DNA from: Thiomicrorhabdus sp965603495
GTDB taxonomy: Bacteria > Pseudomonadota > Gammaproteobacteria > Thiomicrospirales > Thiomicrospiraceae
NCBI GenBank assembly: GCA_965603495.1
Contig: CBFDDF010000012.1
Span: forward strand, 4,252 to 68,251
Length of the DNA: 64,000 nt
Direction of reading: 5' to 3'
Shown here: piece after piece, positions 9,392-18,422 of the stretch
Layout: the number at the start of each line of letters is the position of its first letter
Position numbering within the stretch: position 1 is the first letter of the stretch
Translations under genes and position numbers: made by a program
The notes under the pieces: generated by a model
What the model saw: only the letters and a program-made list of their open reading frames with translations
Told to the model about the DNA's origin: nothing
Databases searched by the model: none

Positions 9392-10612
9392 CTATTTGTT
9401 TTGTAAAGAGATGAGTACGGCAGGCACGACGAGCAAGATTAAAAAGGTCGCAATGAATAATGCTAATAATGTTATTAAACTTGCTAACTGAACCAATTCA
9501 TTTTGACTAAAGGCCAATACAGCCAAACCAATAAACAGGACCCATGAGGTTATCCAGATCGGCCTGCCAACACTGGCCATTGAGAACCGAACTGCAGACT
9601 CCGCATCGGTAAAGACAGATTGCTGCGCGCGCACATAACGTGAAAAAAAGTGGATACCATCATCTACTATCAAGCCAAGTGGCACCATGATGAGCAGTAA
9701 ACTCAAACTACCGCCTAGATCTAAAAACAGCATAAAACCATTTAAGGTAATCAATAAAGCGAGTAGATTCACTAGAACATTAATCAAAGCTAGCTTTAAA
9801 CTCTGCCAAAAAAGCACAAACAGAATTAAAAAGGCGGCTACCAACCAAAACAGATCCTGAAATTGAGGCTGATAAAACCAATTAAACACGGTTAAGACAA
9901 TCATCAACCCAGCACTCAGCCAAAGTAGCCAACGACTCAGCAACCGATACTTTATCAAGCCCTTAGAGACAAAACTAAAGCCGTGTCTATCTGCGCTATT
10001 GCCCACTCTAAATTCTAATAACCAAGAAAGTAAAAACAGAGGCAACCAAGTCATTGCGCTGAGATAACTAATTGCAACCCCTAGACTTACAATAATAGCT
10101 AACCCCGTTAGACTTGCATCAAACCAAGCCGCAAAGATAAAACCCAGAGCAGTGGTTAAATTCGAAAGAAAAATCGGCATCGCATTTGATTTTAAAGCTT
10201 CAGCCACAGCATCGTACTGAAATAAACCCCGGGCCATCTCTCTCAATAAGGTACTCAAAATATGTACTAAATTACTGGTGAGTAAGGTCACGACGACCAC
10301 TAAACCTAATACCGATTCCGTGGTAAAAGCCGTACCAATCCAACCCAGGCCGCCAAATAACATCAGCAAGATATAAAGGCTCAGAGCCAATTGCACCAAG
10401 CCGGACTTGAAGGAATCCATCAAATAACCCATCGTCAAGCTCATCAAAACTAAACTAATGGTTAACAACCCTAAGTCAGATAACAGTGGATTGAAATCAA
10501 CCATAGTCAGTCCATAGAGCGCGAGTAAACTCAATAGCACCCAGCCGCCGGATAAAATCAACTTGTTATGCGCCAATATTTGAACCCAGTTATACGCCCA
10601 GCTTGCATTCAT
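9392..10612 (-). CDS. RND/MMPL-like membrane protein lacking the periplasmic porter domains
   Basis: A 406-residue, almost wholly hydrophobic protein of about 12 helices in two halves. The second half has the RND transmembrane signature GLIVDDGIHFFSRYVRA (D317, D318) followed by ASVGRPIWITS. The first half has the matching segment GLVVVVTLLTSNLVH and SNAMPIFLSNLTTALGF, but without the acidic pair. Normal MMPL/RND exporters carry large periplasmic domains after helices 1 and 7; here those loops are only a few residues long. The closing ends of this family often export lipids or hopanoids, but no substrate can be read. It is divergent from mfd. Confidence 0.65.
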   Translation of the reverse strand: MNASWAYNWVQILAHNKLILSGGWVLLSLLALYGLTMVDFNPLLSDLGLLTISLVLMSLTMGYLMDSFKSGLVQLALSLYILLMLFGGLGWIGTAFTTESVLGLVVVVTLLTSNLVHILSTLLREMARGLFQYDAVAEALKSNAMPIFLSNLTTALGFIFAAWFDASLTGLAIIVSLGVAISYLSAMTWLPLFLLSWLLEFRVGNSADRHGFSFVSKGLIKYRLLSRWLLWLSAGLMIVLTVFNWFYQPQFQDLFWLVAAFLILFVLFWQSLKLALINVLVNLLALLITLNGFMLFLDLGGSLSLLLIMVPLGLIVDDGIHFFSRYVRAQQSVFTDAESAVRFSMASVGRPIWITSWVLFIGLAVLAFSQNELVQLASLITLLALFIATFLILLVVPAVLISLQNK

Positions 10613-10723
10613 TTTAGATCCCAGTAAGTCATAAATCAGTTCTGCCTTAATTAATTAATCATTTTAAGATGCCAGTAGTTTAAAATATTGCGCATTCAAT
10701 ATGACAAAGAATCCACTGGTATT

Positions 10724-13700
10724 ATGAAAAAACTACAGGCGCCTTTAGCAACTAATGACATTAAACTTAAAGGTAATCGTTCATACTGGGGGCCCCTCAA
10801 TGCCTCAGAGAGCGCATTAGTCATTGCCAACACCTACCAGAACTCACCAGGCCTGGTGGTTGTCTTAACTCAGGACAGCCAATCAGCCAATCAGTTACAA
10901 GAATCCTTGCAGTTTTTTCTAAACCATCCAGATGCCAATCAGGATGATATTCACGCCTTTCCTGAATGGGAAACCCTGCCCTACGATCAGTTTTCTCCGC
11001 ACCAGGATATTGTCTCGGAGCGTTTAAAAACGCTCTATCGCTTGCCACAACTTCAGCAAGGGATTCTGATTTTACCGATCTCGACCCTCATTCAAAAGAT
11101 TGTGCCCCACGATTACATTAGCCAATTTACCTTTTTATTGGCATGCGGCGATACCCTAGAAATAGAGCCCTTTACGCGTAAATTAGAAGCCAGTAGCTAT
11201 CAACGCGTCAGTCAAGTGATGGAACATGGCGAATTTGCGATTCGCGGTTCAATCATTGATCTGTTTCCAATGGGCAGTAAAACCCCCTTCCGCATTGACC
11301 TATTTGATGACGAAGTGGAAACTATCCGCAGCTTTGATCCAGATAACCAACGTTCAATTGAACAGATTGATAAAATCCAGTTATTACCTGCTAAAGAGTT
11401 CAACTTTACTCAACAAGGCATTGATTTATTTAGACTCAAGTTCCGTGATCGTTTTGGCGATGATGCTAGAAAAGCCCAAATCTATAAAGACGTTTCTGAT
11501 GGACAAGCCGTTGGTGGATTAGAGTATTACCTACCACTCTTCCATGAAAACTTAACCGATCTATTCAGCTATTTACCAGATGACACACGCTTTTTCGAGT
11601 TCGGAAACTTGGAAACTGGCATCGATAAGATTCACAATGAATATGAGGAACGTTACCAAGTCGGCCAACACAATCCGGATTTTCCTCTGCTCAAACCCGA
11701 AGAAATCATTCTGGATAAAACCGATTTTTTAACGGCTTTAAAACGCTATCATCGCATTAGTTTACAGTCGGATTTATCGGCCAAAAACACCACTAAGTTT
11801 GCCACTAAAACCCTACCTGAACTGGATGTGCAATCACAAAGCGAATACCCTCTTGCTAAACTGAATGCCTTTTTAGATCACTATCAGGGCAAGGTGATAT
11901 TCAGTGCTGAAAGTACTGGACGCAGAGAAACCCTAATCACCTTATTGGCTAAACATAAGCAATTCCCGCTAATTGTGGAACAGTGGTCGGATGCGTTAAC
12001 GGCCAAGAAATCGCAATGCATTTTAGTCAGCCCACTCGAAGAATCGATTTATACTGATGACTACTGCATCATTTCCGAAACGCAGATTTTCGGGCAAACG
12101 GTGGTTCAAAAACGCCGTCGTAAAAAGAAACATGATGACTTCAATAGCGCGATCAGTAACCTTATTGAACTCGACATCGGTAGCCCAATTGTGCATATCG
12201 ACCATGGGGTCGGTCGTTACCGCGGTTTAGAAATCCTCGAAATTCATGATGAAGCCAAAGAGTTTCTAATGATCGAATACGCCAGTGAAGCCAAACTTTA
12301 TGTACCGGTCACCTCTTTACACCTCATCAGTCGCTATACGGGTGCTACCCCTGAAACCGCCCCCCTTCATCGACTTGGTAGTGACCGTTGGGAAAAAGCT
12401 AAACGTAAAGCGGCTGAAAAAGTACATGATGTTGCCGCAGAACTACTGGATATCTATGCGCAAAGAGCGGCCAGACCTGGTTATGCTTTTAAAACCCCTG
12501 TTGAAGCTTATCAACGTTTTGCTTCAAGCTTTCCATTTGAAGAAACGCCTGATCAACAACAAGCCATTGAAGCCGTCATCGCAGACATGCACTCTGACAA
12601 ACCGATGGATCGCCTGATCTGTGGTGATGTCGGCTTTGGTAAAACCGAAGTGGCTATGCGTGCTGCCTTTATCGCCGCCTACGATGGCAAACAAGTGGCC
12701 ATTTTAGTACCGACCACCCTATTAGCCCATCAACACCTTGAGAACTTTAGAAATAGATTCTCAGATTGGCCCGTCAAAATTGAAGTGCTATCGCGCTTTC
12801 AAACCGCTAAAGAGCAAAAGATCGTTTTAGAAGATTTGAAAGCCGGTAAGGTCGACATTATTATTGGAACCCATAAACTAATCCAAAAAGATGTCGCTTA
12901 CCAAGAGCTTGGTTTGATTATTATTGATGAAGAGCATCGTTTTGGAGTCAGACAAAAAGAACAACTTAAAAAGATGCGTGCCGAAGTCGATGTCATGACC
13001 ATGACCGCGACCCCGATTCCGCGTACTTTAAATATGGCGATGAATGACTTACGCGACTTATCCATTATCGCCACGCCACCGGCCAAACGTTTAGCTGTAC
13101 AAACCTTTGTGCAAGAGTGGAACGAAGATGTGGTACGAGAAGCCTCTTTACGTGAAATTCGTCGTGGTGGACAGGTTTATATTCTCTATAACCAAGTCGA
13201 CAAAATTGAGAAAATGGTCGAGACCATTCAGGAACTTATCCCTGAAGCGAAAGTCACCTTTGCCCATGGCCAGATGAACGAACGTGAACTTGAATCGGTT
13301 ATGGAAGACTTCTATCACCGTCGCTACAATATTTTAGTCTGTACCACCATTATTGAGACGGGGATTGATATCCCGACCGCGAACACCATCCTGATTGATC
13401 GTGCCGATAAGTTTGGCTTGGCGCAACTGCATCAATTACGCGGTCGTGTCGGTCGCTCACATCATCGTGCTTACGCTTACCTGTTTACCGGTGGTAAATC
13501 GACTATTTCTAAAGATGCCGAAAAACGCCTGGCCGCCATTGCCAAGCACAATACCTTAGGGGCCGGATTTATCCTTGCTAGCCACGATTTAGAAATCCGT
13601 GGTGCCGGCGAACTATTGGGTGACGGTCAATCAGGACAAATACAAGAGATCGGTTTTGGCCTATACAGTGAACTACTAGAACGTGCCGTTAAAGCATTAA

Positions 13701-14179
13701 AGTCCGGTAAACATCCAGAACTCAACACGACCTTGCATACTGGCAGTGAAGTCGACTTGAGCGTTCCAGCCCTTATTCCCGAAGACTATCTGCCGGATGT
13801 CCACACCCGATTGGTTTTCTATAAACGCATTGCCAGTGCTGACGATAAAACCAGTTTAAGGGAACTTGAGGTAGAGATGATTGATCGCTTCGGCCTACTG
13901 CCCGACCAGGTTAAAAACCTGTTGGTGGTCACGCAGGTTAAATTATTGATTGAACCGATGGGCATCATCAAACTCGACGCCTCGGATTCGATGATTCGCT
14001 TACAGTTTAATCAACAGCCGGACATTGATCCTATGAAACTCATTAAACTCATTCAAGCACAACCTAAACAATACCAATTAAAAGGCCAAACGGAACTGAA
14101 ATTTTTCGATACAATGCCTGAAATATCACAAAGAATTTCAGCCATTGAACTCATTATTAGAAGTATTCGAATTGGATAA
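10724..14179 (+). CDS. mfd: Mfd, transcription-repair coupling factor
   Basis: Displaces stalled RNA polymerase and recruits UvrA for repair. Visible are the UvrB-like N-terminal domain (FPEWETLPYDQFSP), the polymerase-interaction domain starting at IGSPIVHIDHGVGRYRG, and the RecG-like translocase with GDVGFGKTE, DEEHRF and TATPIPRTLNMA, followed by QLRGRVGRS. I use the ATG at 10724; the frame also opens at a TTG at 10688. Length is about 1,151 residues, as usual. One exact palindrome copy lies at 10846-10857, read as PGLV. csiV follows, and the lol genes lie nearby, a conserved neighbourhood. Confidence 0.97.
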   Translation: MKKLQAPLATNDIKLKGNRSYWGPLNASESALVIANTYQNSPGLVVVLTQDSQSANQLQESLQFFLNHPDANQDDIHAFPEWETLPYDQFSPHQDIVSERLKTLYRLPQLQQGILILPISTLIQKIVPHDYISQFTFLLACGDTLEIEPFTRKLEASSYQRVSQVMEHGEFAIRGSIIDLFPMGSKTPFRIDLFDDEVETIRSFDPDNQRSIEQIDKIQLLPAKEFNFTQQGIDLFRLKFRDRFGDDARKAQIYKDVSDGQAVGGLEYYLPLFHENLTDLFSYLPDDTRFFEFGNLETGIDKIHNEYEERYQVGQHNPDFPLLKPEEIILDKTDFLTALKRYHRISLQSDLSAKNTTKFATKTLPELDVQSQSEYPLAKLNAFLDHYQGKVIFSAESTGRRETLITLLAKHKQFPLIVEQWSDALTAKKSQCILVSPLEESIYTDDYCIISETQIFGQTVVQKRRRKKKHDDFNSAISNLIELDIGSPIVHIDHGVGRYRGLEILEIHDEAKEFLMIEYASEAKLYVPVTSLHLISRYTGATPETAPLHRLGSDRWEKAKRKAAEKVHDVAAELLDIYAQRAARPGYAFKTPVEAYQRFASSFPFEETPDQQQAIEAVIADMHSDKPMDRLICGDVGFGKTEVAMRAAFIAAYDGKQVAILVPTTLLAHQHLENFRNRFSDWPVKIEVLSRFQTAKEQKIVLEDLKAGKVDIIIGTHKLIQKDVAYQELGLIIIDEEHRFGVRQKEQLKKMRAEVDVMTMTATPIPRTLNMAMNDLRDLSIIATPPAKRLAVQTFVQEWNEDVVREASLREIRRGGQVYILYNQVDKIEKMVETIQELIPEAKVTFAHGQMNERELESVMEDFYHRRYNILVCTTIIETGIDIPTANTILIDRADKFGLAQLHQLRGRVGRSHHRAYAYLFTGGKSTISKDAEKRLAAIAKHNTLGAGFILASHDLEIRGAGELLGDGQSGQIQEIGFGLYSELLERAVKALKSGKHPELNTTLHTGSEVDLSVPALIPEDYLPDVHTRLVFYKRIASADDKTSLRELEVEMIDRFGLLPDQVKNLLVVTQVKLLIEPMGIIKLDASDSMIRLQFNQQPDIDPMKLIKLIQAQPKQYQLKGQTELKFFDTMPEISQRISAIELIIRSIRIG
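10846..10857. repeat. Iterated palindrome ACCAGGCCTGGT, copy 2 (exact)
   Basis: Exact 12-mer near the 5' end of mfd, in the frame Ser-Pro-Gly-Leu-Val. Confidence 0.9.
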
Positions 14180-14267
14180 AAAGGTTAGGTTTTTGAGCAC
14201 TTAGAATAGACTTAATTGCAGATAAATCAAACTCATACAACTTACTTTTACATGAACAGAATCCTCT

Positions 14268-14933
14268 ATGGAACAGGTTATGAAGCACACTATGAACGTT
14301 ATCAACTTTAGAATGCACGCAGCGTTAGTCAATTCGCTACTCCTTAGCTTAACGCTATTGGGCATTATTCCAGCAGCACATGCTGATGAAACGCCTAACT
14401 ACACGATAGAAGTTATCGTCTTTGAAAACCATGCTTTAAAAGGTTGGACCGAAGAACAGTGGTCGGATGAAATTGAACTGCCTATTACAGAAGGCAGTAC
14501 TTCGGTATTCACGAGAGACAAACGACCGTTATACATTCAAACTAGAGACCGATCCCTGAATGAAGTCGCTAAAAAGATGAGTAACGGTTACCGAATTTTA
14601 TTTCACCAGGCCTGGTCACAAAACGCTTCGGGCTCTAAGAATGCCCCAACCGTTCTAATCGAAAATGATCGTAAAGACGGGGCGCAAATGATGGGGACCG
14701 TTAAGCTTTACAAAACGCGCTTTGCACATGTTGAAATAGACCTGGAGTTTGAGAAAGCCATCCCGGTTCAAGTTCGAGAAGCGTTTGCAGAGAACCAACA
14801 GATTGGCCTAGAAGACTTGCCAAGTCATTGGCGTTTTAACTTAAAAGAAGCCCGTAAAATTAAAAATGGTCAACTGCACTATATTGACCACCCACTCTTT
14901 GGTGTTTTGGTACAGTTACATAAAAACAACTAA
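14268..14933 (+). CDS. csiV: CsiV-family periplasmic protein
   Basis: A 221-residue exported protein: a hydrophobic signal segment at about residues 23-38 ending near AHADE, then the family opening NYTIEVIVFE and the end region HWRFNLKEARKIKNGQLHYIDHPLFGVLVQ. CsiV (PF10972) was described in Vibrio as a peptidoglycan-binding factor needed with the CrvA/LpoA-type cell-wall machinery under D-amino acid stress; that role is family knowledge. It follows mfd on the same strand after 88 nt. One exact palindrome copy is at 14605-14616, read as HQAW. The start could also be Met5 or Met9. Confidence 0.8.
   Translation: MEQVMKHTMNVINFRMHAALVNSLLLSLTLLGIIPAAHADETPNYTIEVIVFENHALKGWTEEQWSDEIELPITEGSTSVFTRDKRPLYIQTRDRSLNEVAKKMSNGYRILFHQAWSQNASGSKNAPTVLIENDRKDGAQMMGTVKLYKTRFAHVEIDLEFEKAIPVQVREAFAENQQIGLEDLPSHWRFNLKEARKIKNGQLHYIDHPLFGVLVQLHKNN
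14605..14616. repeat. Iterated palindrome ACCAGGCCTGGT, copy 3 (exact)
   Basis: Exact 12-mer inside csiV, read as His-Gln-Ala-Trp, a different reading frame from copies 1 and 2. Confidence 0.9.
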
Positions 14934-14966
14934 ACACAATGATGACCACCCCTCTTAAAACAAACG

Positions 14967-14991
14967 GCACTAAGCTGATTAAGCTTAGTGC
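14967..14991. terminator. Hairpin between converging genes
   Basis: Perfect 10-bp stem GCACTAAGCT / AGCTTAGTGC with a 5-nt loop between csiV (+) and the GlcG-like gene (-). The flanks are only weakly T-rich, so termination efficiency is uncertain. Confidence 0.5.
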
Positions 14992-15005
14992 TCTAAAAAT
15001 CTAAG

Positions 15006-15500
15006 TTAAAATTCAAGTCTATCCTCAAGTTTACTTAAAGCTTGTAGAACACAAGCCTCATCCTTTTCGCCGCCAGGTGCGCCACTGACGCCTATTGCAC
15101 CAATTCGACTACCACCACTGATAATCGGCACTCCGCCGACCATCATCAAAATACCCTTAACATGATTGAGCTCGGGACGAATATCACCCCGTTGCGCCCT
15201 AAAATCACCTGATTTCAAGCCAGACATAATGGTGGCATTGGCTTTTTCTTCTGCGATTTGCAGCGTAAATTTTGATGCAAAATCATCGCGCAAAGCGACT
15301 CTTTGGTTACCATGTTTATCAACCACGACGGCACTGACTGAAAAGCCTTTTTCACGACAAGCTAGAATGGCCTCAGTAGCCAAATCTCTGGCTAACGTCA
15401 TACCTACATTCTTCTCATCCAAAACATCCTCAGCTTGGCTGTTTGAAACGGGAAGCAATAAAGCCAGGCTACATAAACCTAACCCTAATATTCTTAACAT
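15006..15500 (-). CDS. GlcG/HbpS family (DUF336) exported protein
   Basis: A 164-residue protein with a signal peptide (hydrophobic stretch at about 4-17, cleavage near SQAED). The HbpS/GlcG fold follows, with the usual features VVVDKHGNQRVALRDD, a lysine-helix with EEKANA, and the glycine-rich end GGVPIISGGSRIGAIGVSGAPGGEKDEAC. Members bind haem or other small ligands, or lie beside glycolate and alcohol oxidation genes; none of those is next to it here. Function is therefore open. Its promoter should lie in 15501-15662. Confidence 0.8.
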   Translation of the reverse strand: MLRILGLGLCSLALLLPVSNSQAEDVLDEKNVGMTLARDLATEAILACREKGFSVSAVVVDKHGNQRVALRDDFASKFTLQIAEEKANATIMSGLKSGDFRAQRGDIRPELNHVKGILMMVGGVPIISGGSRIGAIGVSGAPGGEKDEACVLQALSKLEDRLEF

Positions 15501-15662
15501 GAGACTTCTCCTGAGTGCCGTAAACGTAATTAAAATATTTTAAGATGATTATCTTAATAATGCCATTTATTGATGACAATCGAATAGCGCACGCAACAAT
15601 ACCTTTGAATAACGACATGTCAGCGTTTGAATGAAAATAATCAGCGTAAAACAGAGGTGATA

Positions 15663-15692
15663 TTTAAAGCTACCAGGCCTGGTAGCTTTAAA
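15663..15692. repeat. Perfect 30-bp palindrome built around the iterated 12-mer (copy 4)
   Basis: Exact ACCAGGCCTGGT at 15672-15683, and the symmetry continues without mismatch for nine more bases on each side (TTTAAAGCT / AGCTTTAAA). It lies between hemJ (stop at 15716, minus strand) and the start of the GlcG-like gene, so as RNA it could form a hairpin at the end of the hemJ transcript, followed by only a short AT-rich stretch. Confidence 0.9.
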
Positions 15693-15715
15693 AAGACTTT
15701 AAAACCAGATGCGTT

Positions 15716-16132
15716 TTAGAAAGGTTTAACAACTACTAGAATCAAAATAACAAAAACTAATAACAATGGAATCTCATTCGCCCAACGGTAATAAACACCG
15801 CTATGGTTTAAATGACCTTCTTGCATCTCTTTCATGCGACGCTTAGTCCATAGGTGATAAACCAACATTAACACCACAAAAAGTACTTTGGTGTGCATCC
15901 AACCCGTTGCGCTTGGGAAATAAACCACCCATAACCAGATACCAGTACCAATTGCGAACATCATCATAATGGTCATGAACTTATAGAGTTTTTGCGCCAT
16001 AATTGCTAACCGTGCAACATCTTGCCCTGCTGCCTGGCCTTCTACAAAATGAACAAAGATACGCGGTAAATAAAAAATACCCGCCATCCATGACATCATA
16101 AATAAGATATGAAAAGTTTTTAACCAAAGCAT
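15716..16132 (-). CDS. hemJ: HemJ, protoporphyrinogen IX oxidase
   Basis: Integral membrane enzyme of haem synthesis (UPF0093) that oxidises protoporphyrinogen IX and replaces HemG/HemY in many bacteria. The 138 residues form four helices; the opening MLWLKTFHILFMMSWMAGIFYLPRIFV, with its conserved His8 and Arg24, and the ending YYRWANEIPLLLVFVILILVVVKPF are typical. Conserved lysine/histidine residues after helix 3 (MHTKVLFV, VYHLWTKRR) are present. It is divergent from slyD with about 100 nt between the start codons. Identity is secure from the N-terminal pattern. Confidence 0.92.
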   Translation of the reverse strand: MLWLKTFHILFMMSWMAGIFYLPRIFVHFVEGQAAGQDVARLAIMAQKLYKFMTIMMMFAIGTGIWLWVVYFPSATGWMHTKVLFVVLMLVYHLWTKRRMKEMQEGHLNHSGVYYRWANEIPLLLVFVILILVVVKPF

Positions 16133-16236
16133 GCCGTTTCTCCCAATGAAATGTCTGCAAAAATGTGCAGAATCGTGCGTGAATCTGTATCATATCTGTT
16201 TTGAAAATAATTAAAACTCTAAACTAGGAATTCAAG

Positions 16237-16719
16237 ATGAATATTGAAAACAACAAAGTTGCCATGATTGAGTACACGTTGACTAATGACAAAGGTGAAC
16301 AAATAGATGCTTCTAACGGTAACCCGCTAGCTTATTTACACGGTCACGGTAACTTAATCCCTGGATTAGAGAAAGAGTTGGAAGGCAAAACGGTTGGTGA
16401 CAAGTTCACTGCTAAGGTACCTGCAGCAGAAGCTTATGGCGAACGTGTTGATGCGCTAGTGCAAACAGTCGGTAAAGAGATGTTCCAAGGGGTTGATGAA
16501 CTAGATGTCGGTATGCGTTTTGAAGCACAGTCTGAGCAAGGTATGCACTCTGTAGAAGTTACAGCGGTGGAAGGCGATCAAGTGACTGTAGATGGTAATC
16601 ACCCACTTGCTGGCCTAGAGTTAACTTTTGAGGTCGAAGTTACTGGTGTGCGTGACTCAACTGCTGAAGAAGTTGAACACGGTCATGCCCATGGCGCAGG
16701 TGGTCACCACCACGGTTAA
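16237..16719 (+). CDS. slyD: SlyD, FKBP-type peptidyl-prolyl isomerase with metal-binding tail
   Basis: Cytoplasmic prolyl isomerase and chaperone; in other species SlyD also delivers nickel to hydrogenase maturation. The FKBP core is split by the insert-in-flap domain (PAAEAYGERVDALVQTVGKEMF) as in SlyD, followed by VDGNHPLAGLELTFEVEV. The tail EHGHAHGAGGHHHG is histidine-rich but shorter than in E. coli and has no cysteines. The 160 residues start at an ATG with an AGGAATT site. A second, tail-less SlyD/FkpB-like protein lies at 38.8 kb. Confidence 0.93.
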   Translation: MNIENNKVAMIEYTLTNDKGEQIDASNGNPLAYLHGHGNLIPGLEKELEGKTVGDKFTAKVPAAEAYGERVDALVQTVGKEMFQGVDELDVGMRFEAQSEQGMHSVEVTAVEGDQVTVDGNHPLAGLELTFEVEVTGVRDSTAEEVEHGHAHGAGGHHHG

Positions 16720-16742
16720 GTTTTAAAAAAGCTTTAACTTAA

Positions 16743-16779
16743 ATGGCTCTAATTTAAAATTAGAGCCATCCCCCCCCCC
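16743..16779 (+). terminator. Hairpin followed by a ten-base C tract, downstream of slyD
   Basis: A 12-bp stem (ATGGCTCTAATT with its complement) and a 3-nt loop end at 16769, then come ten consecutive C (16770-16779). The position fits a slyD terminator, but a C tract instead of a T tract is not a standard intrinsic terminator. Confidence 0.5.
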
Positions 16780-16952
16780 TATTATCATTTCCAAATCTAA
16801 TCTGTAAAATCAGCCCCATACTCTACATTTAACTTTTTAAAGAAAGACAATAAAAACGAGACAATTCTCAGGATTTTCATCGAATATTGTATTTAAACTC
16901 ATTGAATGTAACTTGAATTAGACTAATCTAAATTAATCCAAACCCCGCCAAA

Positions 16953-17717
16953 CTAACCATTCTTCCAGGTATTTTCATCAGATGTTTGCCCACGTAAAGG
17001 CATAATCCACATTTGATATAGTGAGGTGAACAACATCACTGCTGCCGCCATACTGTAACCAAAGCCACCAATGATCACCATATAGGCGAATCCTGGGTTG
17101 ATTTTGGTTAACCACCAAGATGCAACATCAATAATCAAGAAAGCAAAAGGCACAAAGATAAGAAATGCTTTGATCCACTTATTAAAGCCAACCGCCATTG
17201 AGAAAATCAGACCGATAAAGAAGAAGATAAACGCGATACCAAATAGATGAATATGCGAAACGCGGGTTAACAATCCAATCTCAGCACCATGATCGACATG
17301 TGCCACTTCTTTCATGGTCGTATACCTTGTTAGGTTTGGCAGACTCGACATATGCATACCAGTATGGCACATGGCGCATTTAGCTTCGACAATCGGCTTA
17401 ATGGTTGGCTCCCATTCCGTCTCTGGCGCGCCATCACGTGCCCACTTAATCATGGTTAAGTTTTCTGCTGGTGTTGCCTTGTCTTTCATCGAGCCGTTCA
17501 GCTTACTTTCCAACTTTGAACCTTTTCTATTGCCATAATAACTGTAAACGATATCATCCACTGATAAGCCAAACTTACCATCCGCCATACCGTGGGTTAG
17601 CATAATTTGCCCCCCCGCCATCATCAAGCCAAGACCAGTAACCAAAATATAGCCCGTAAATAAAGCTTTAATGGATAACGATAGACTGGGAAGGTTTAAC
17701 CAAGATGTTTCTTTCAT
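16953..17717 (-). CDS. Membrane-bound protein with one c-type haem site (CAMCH)
   Basis: A 254-residue protein with an N-terminal membrane helix (about 16-38), an extracytoplasmic domain carrying a single haem c motif C114-A-M-C117-H118, and three C-terminal helices (about 157-178, 183-203, 210-236) with His155 and His157 just before the first. The segment TIKPIVEAKCAMCHTGMHMSSLPNL resembles the haem region of membrane cytochromes such as the PuuD-like group, but I do not recognise the family with confidence. It lies alone, with no oxidase subunits beside it. An electron-transfer role in sulfur oxidation is inference only. Confidence 0.6.
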   Translation of the reverse strand: MKETSWLNLPSLSLSIKALFTGYILVTGLGLMMAGGQIMLTHGMADGKFGLSVDDIVYSYYGNRKGSKLESKLNGSMKDKATPAENLTMIKWARDGAPETEWEPTIKPIVEAKCAMCHTGMHMSSLPNLTRYTTMKEVAHVDHGAEIGLLTRVSHIHLFGIAFIFFFIGLIFSMAVGFNKWIKAFLIFVPFAFLIIDVASWWLTKINPGFAYMVIIGGFGYSMAAAVMLFTSLYQMWIMPLRGQTSDENTWKNG

Positions 17718-17886
17718 AACGATTCCTGTTAGTCAGATATTTCATTACGCATAGCGAGTGGAATACAGATGATGTTGACATACATTTTTAATTTCTACAA
17801 ACAGAGAGCGCTTTAAGCAGAACACCTATCATACGTAGAATACTTGCAACTAGGCCGATTGATCTCCACTGCGCACAGAAAGAATA

Positions 17887-18336
17887 CTAAGGCTTAGGTA
17901 TTAAGAAGTCTTCATAATCCAAGTCACCGGTATCCACCACCACTGGAATCGCCAGCAGTCCAATATCAGCGGCCTTTACACTTGTCGCACAGCCTGAAAT
18001 TAAAGGGTGCCAATTAGGTAAGCTTTGTCCACGGTACAATACTCGGTAAGCACAGGTGTCCGGCAGCCAATCAAACTCAGCGACGCGTTCTTTGGTGAGC
18101 TGCACACAGGTCGGTACATTAATGGATCTATTCGCATAATCACTACACTGCCCTGTCGTCAAATCTGAATAAGCGCAGACCACACTTGTATAGACAATCT
18201 CATCGGTGTCGTCATCTTGCAACTTGGTTAAGCAGCACAGGCCACAGCCATCACAGACAGACTCCCATTCCGCTTGTGTCATTTCATCAAGGCTTTTGCT
18301 TTCCCAAAAAGGGACTGTATTATCGGACGAACTCAT
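17887..18336 (-). CDS. ycgN: YcgN family cysteine-cluster protein (UPF0260)
   Basis: A 149-residue protein with the YkgJ/YcgN-type cysteine cluster CDGCGLCCLTKLQDDDTDE near residues 29-47, further cysteines in VCAYSDLTTGQCSDY and the conserved WLPDTCAYR, and LPNWHPLISG. The family is widespread in proteobacteria; the cysteines are thought to bind zinc or an iron-sulfur cluster, and the function is unknown. It starts at an ATG at 18336. No clear operon: the next minus-strand gene upstream ends 87 nt away. Confidence 0.88.
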   Translation of the reverse strand: MSSSDNTVPFWESKSLDEMTQAEWESVCDGCGLCCLTKLQDDDTDEIVYTSVVCAYSDLTTGQCSDYANRSINVPTCVQLTKERVAEFDWLPDTCAYRVLYRGQSLPNWHPLISGCATSVKAADIGLLAIPVVVDTGDLDYEDFLIPKP

Positions 18337-18422
18337 TATTTAAGGCACTCATGTCATTAAGGTTGAGAAAATAAGGGAAATGATAGATTATCGTGAGTTA
18401 AAAAACATCTCTATCTGTGTTA

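Noticed and set aside
10688..10723. Longer mfd start at TTG 10688
   Set aside because: No ribosome site, and the ATG at 10724 gives the usual length.
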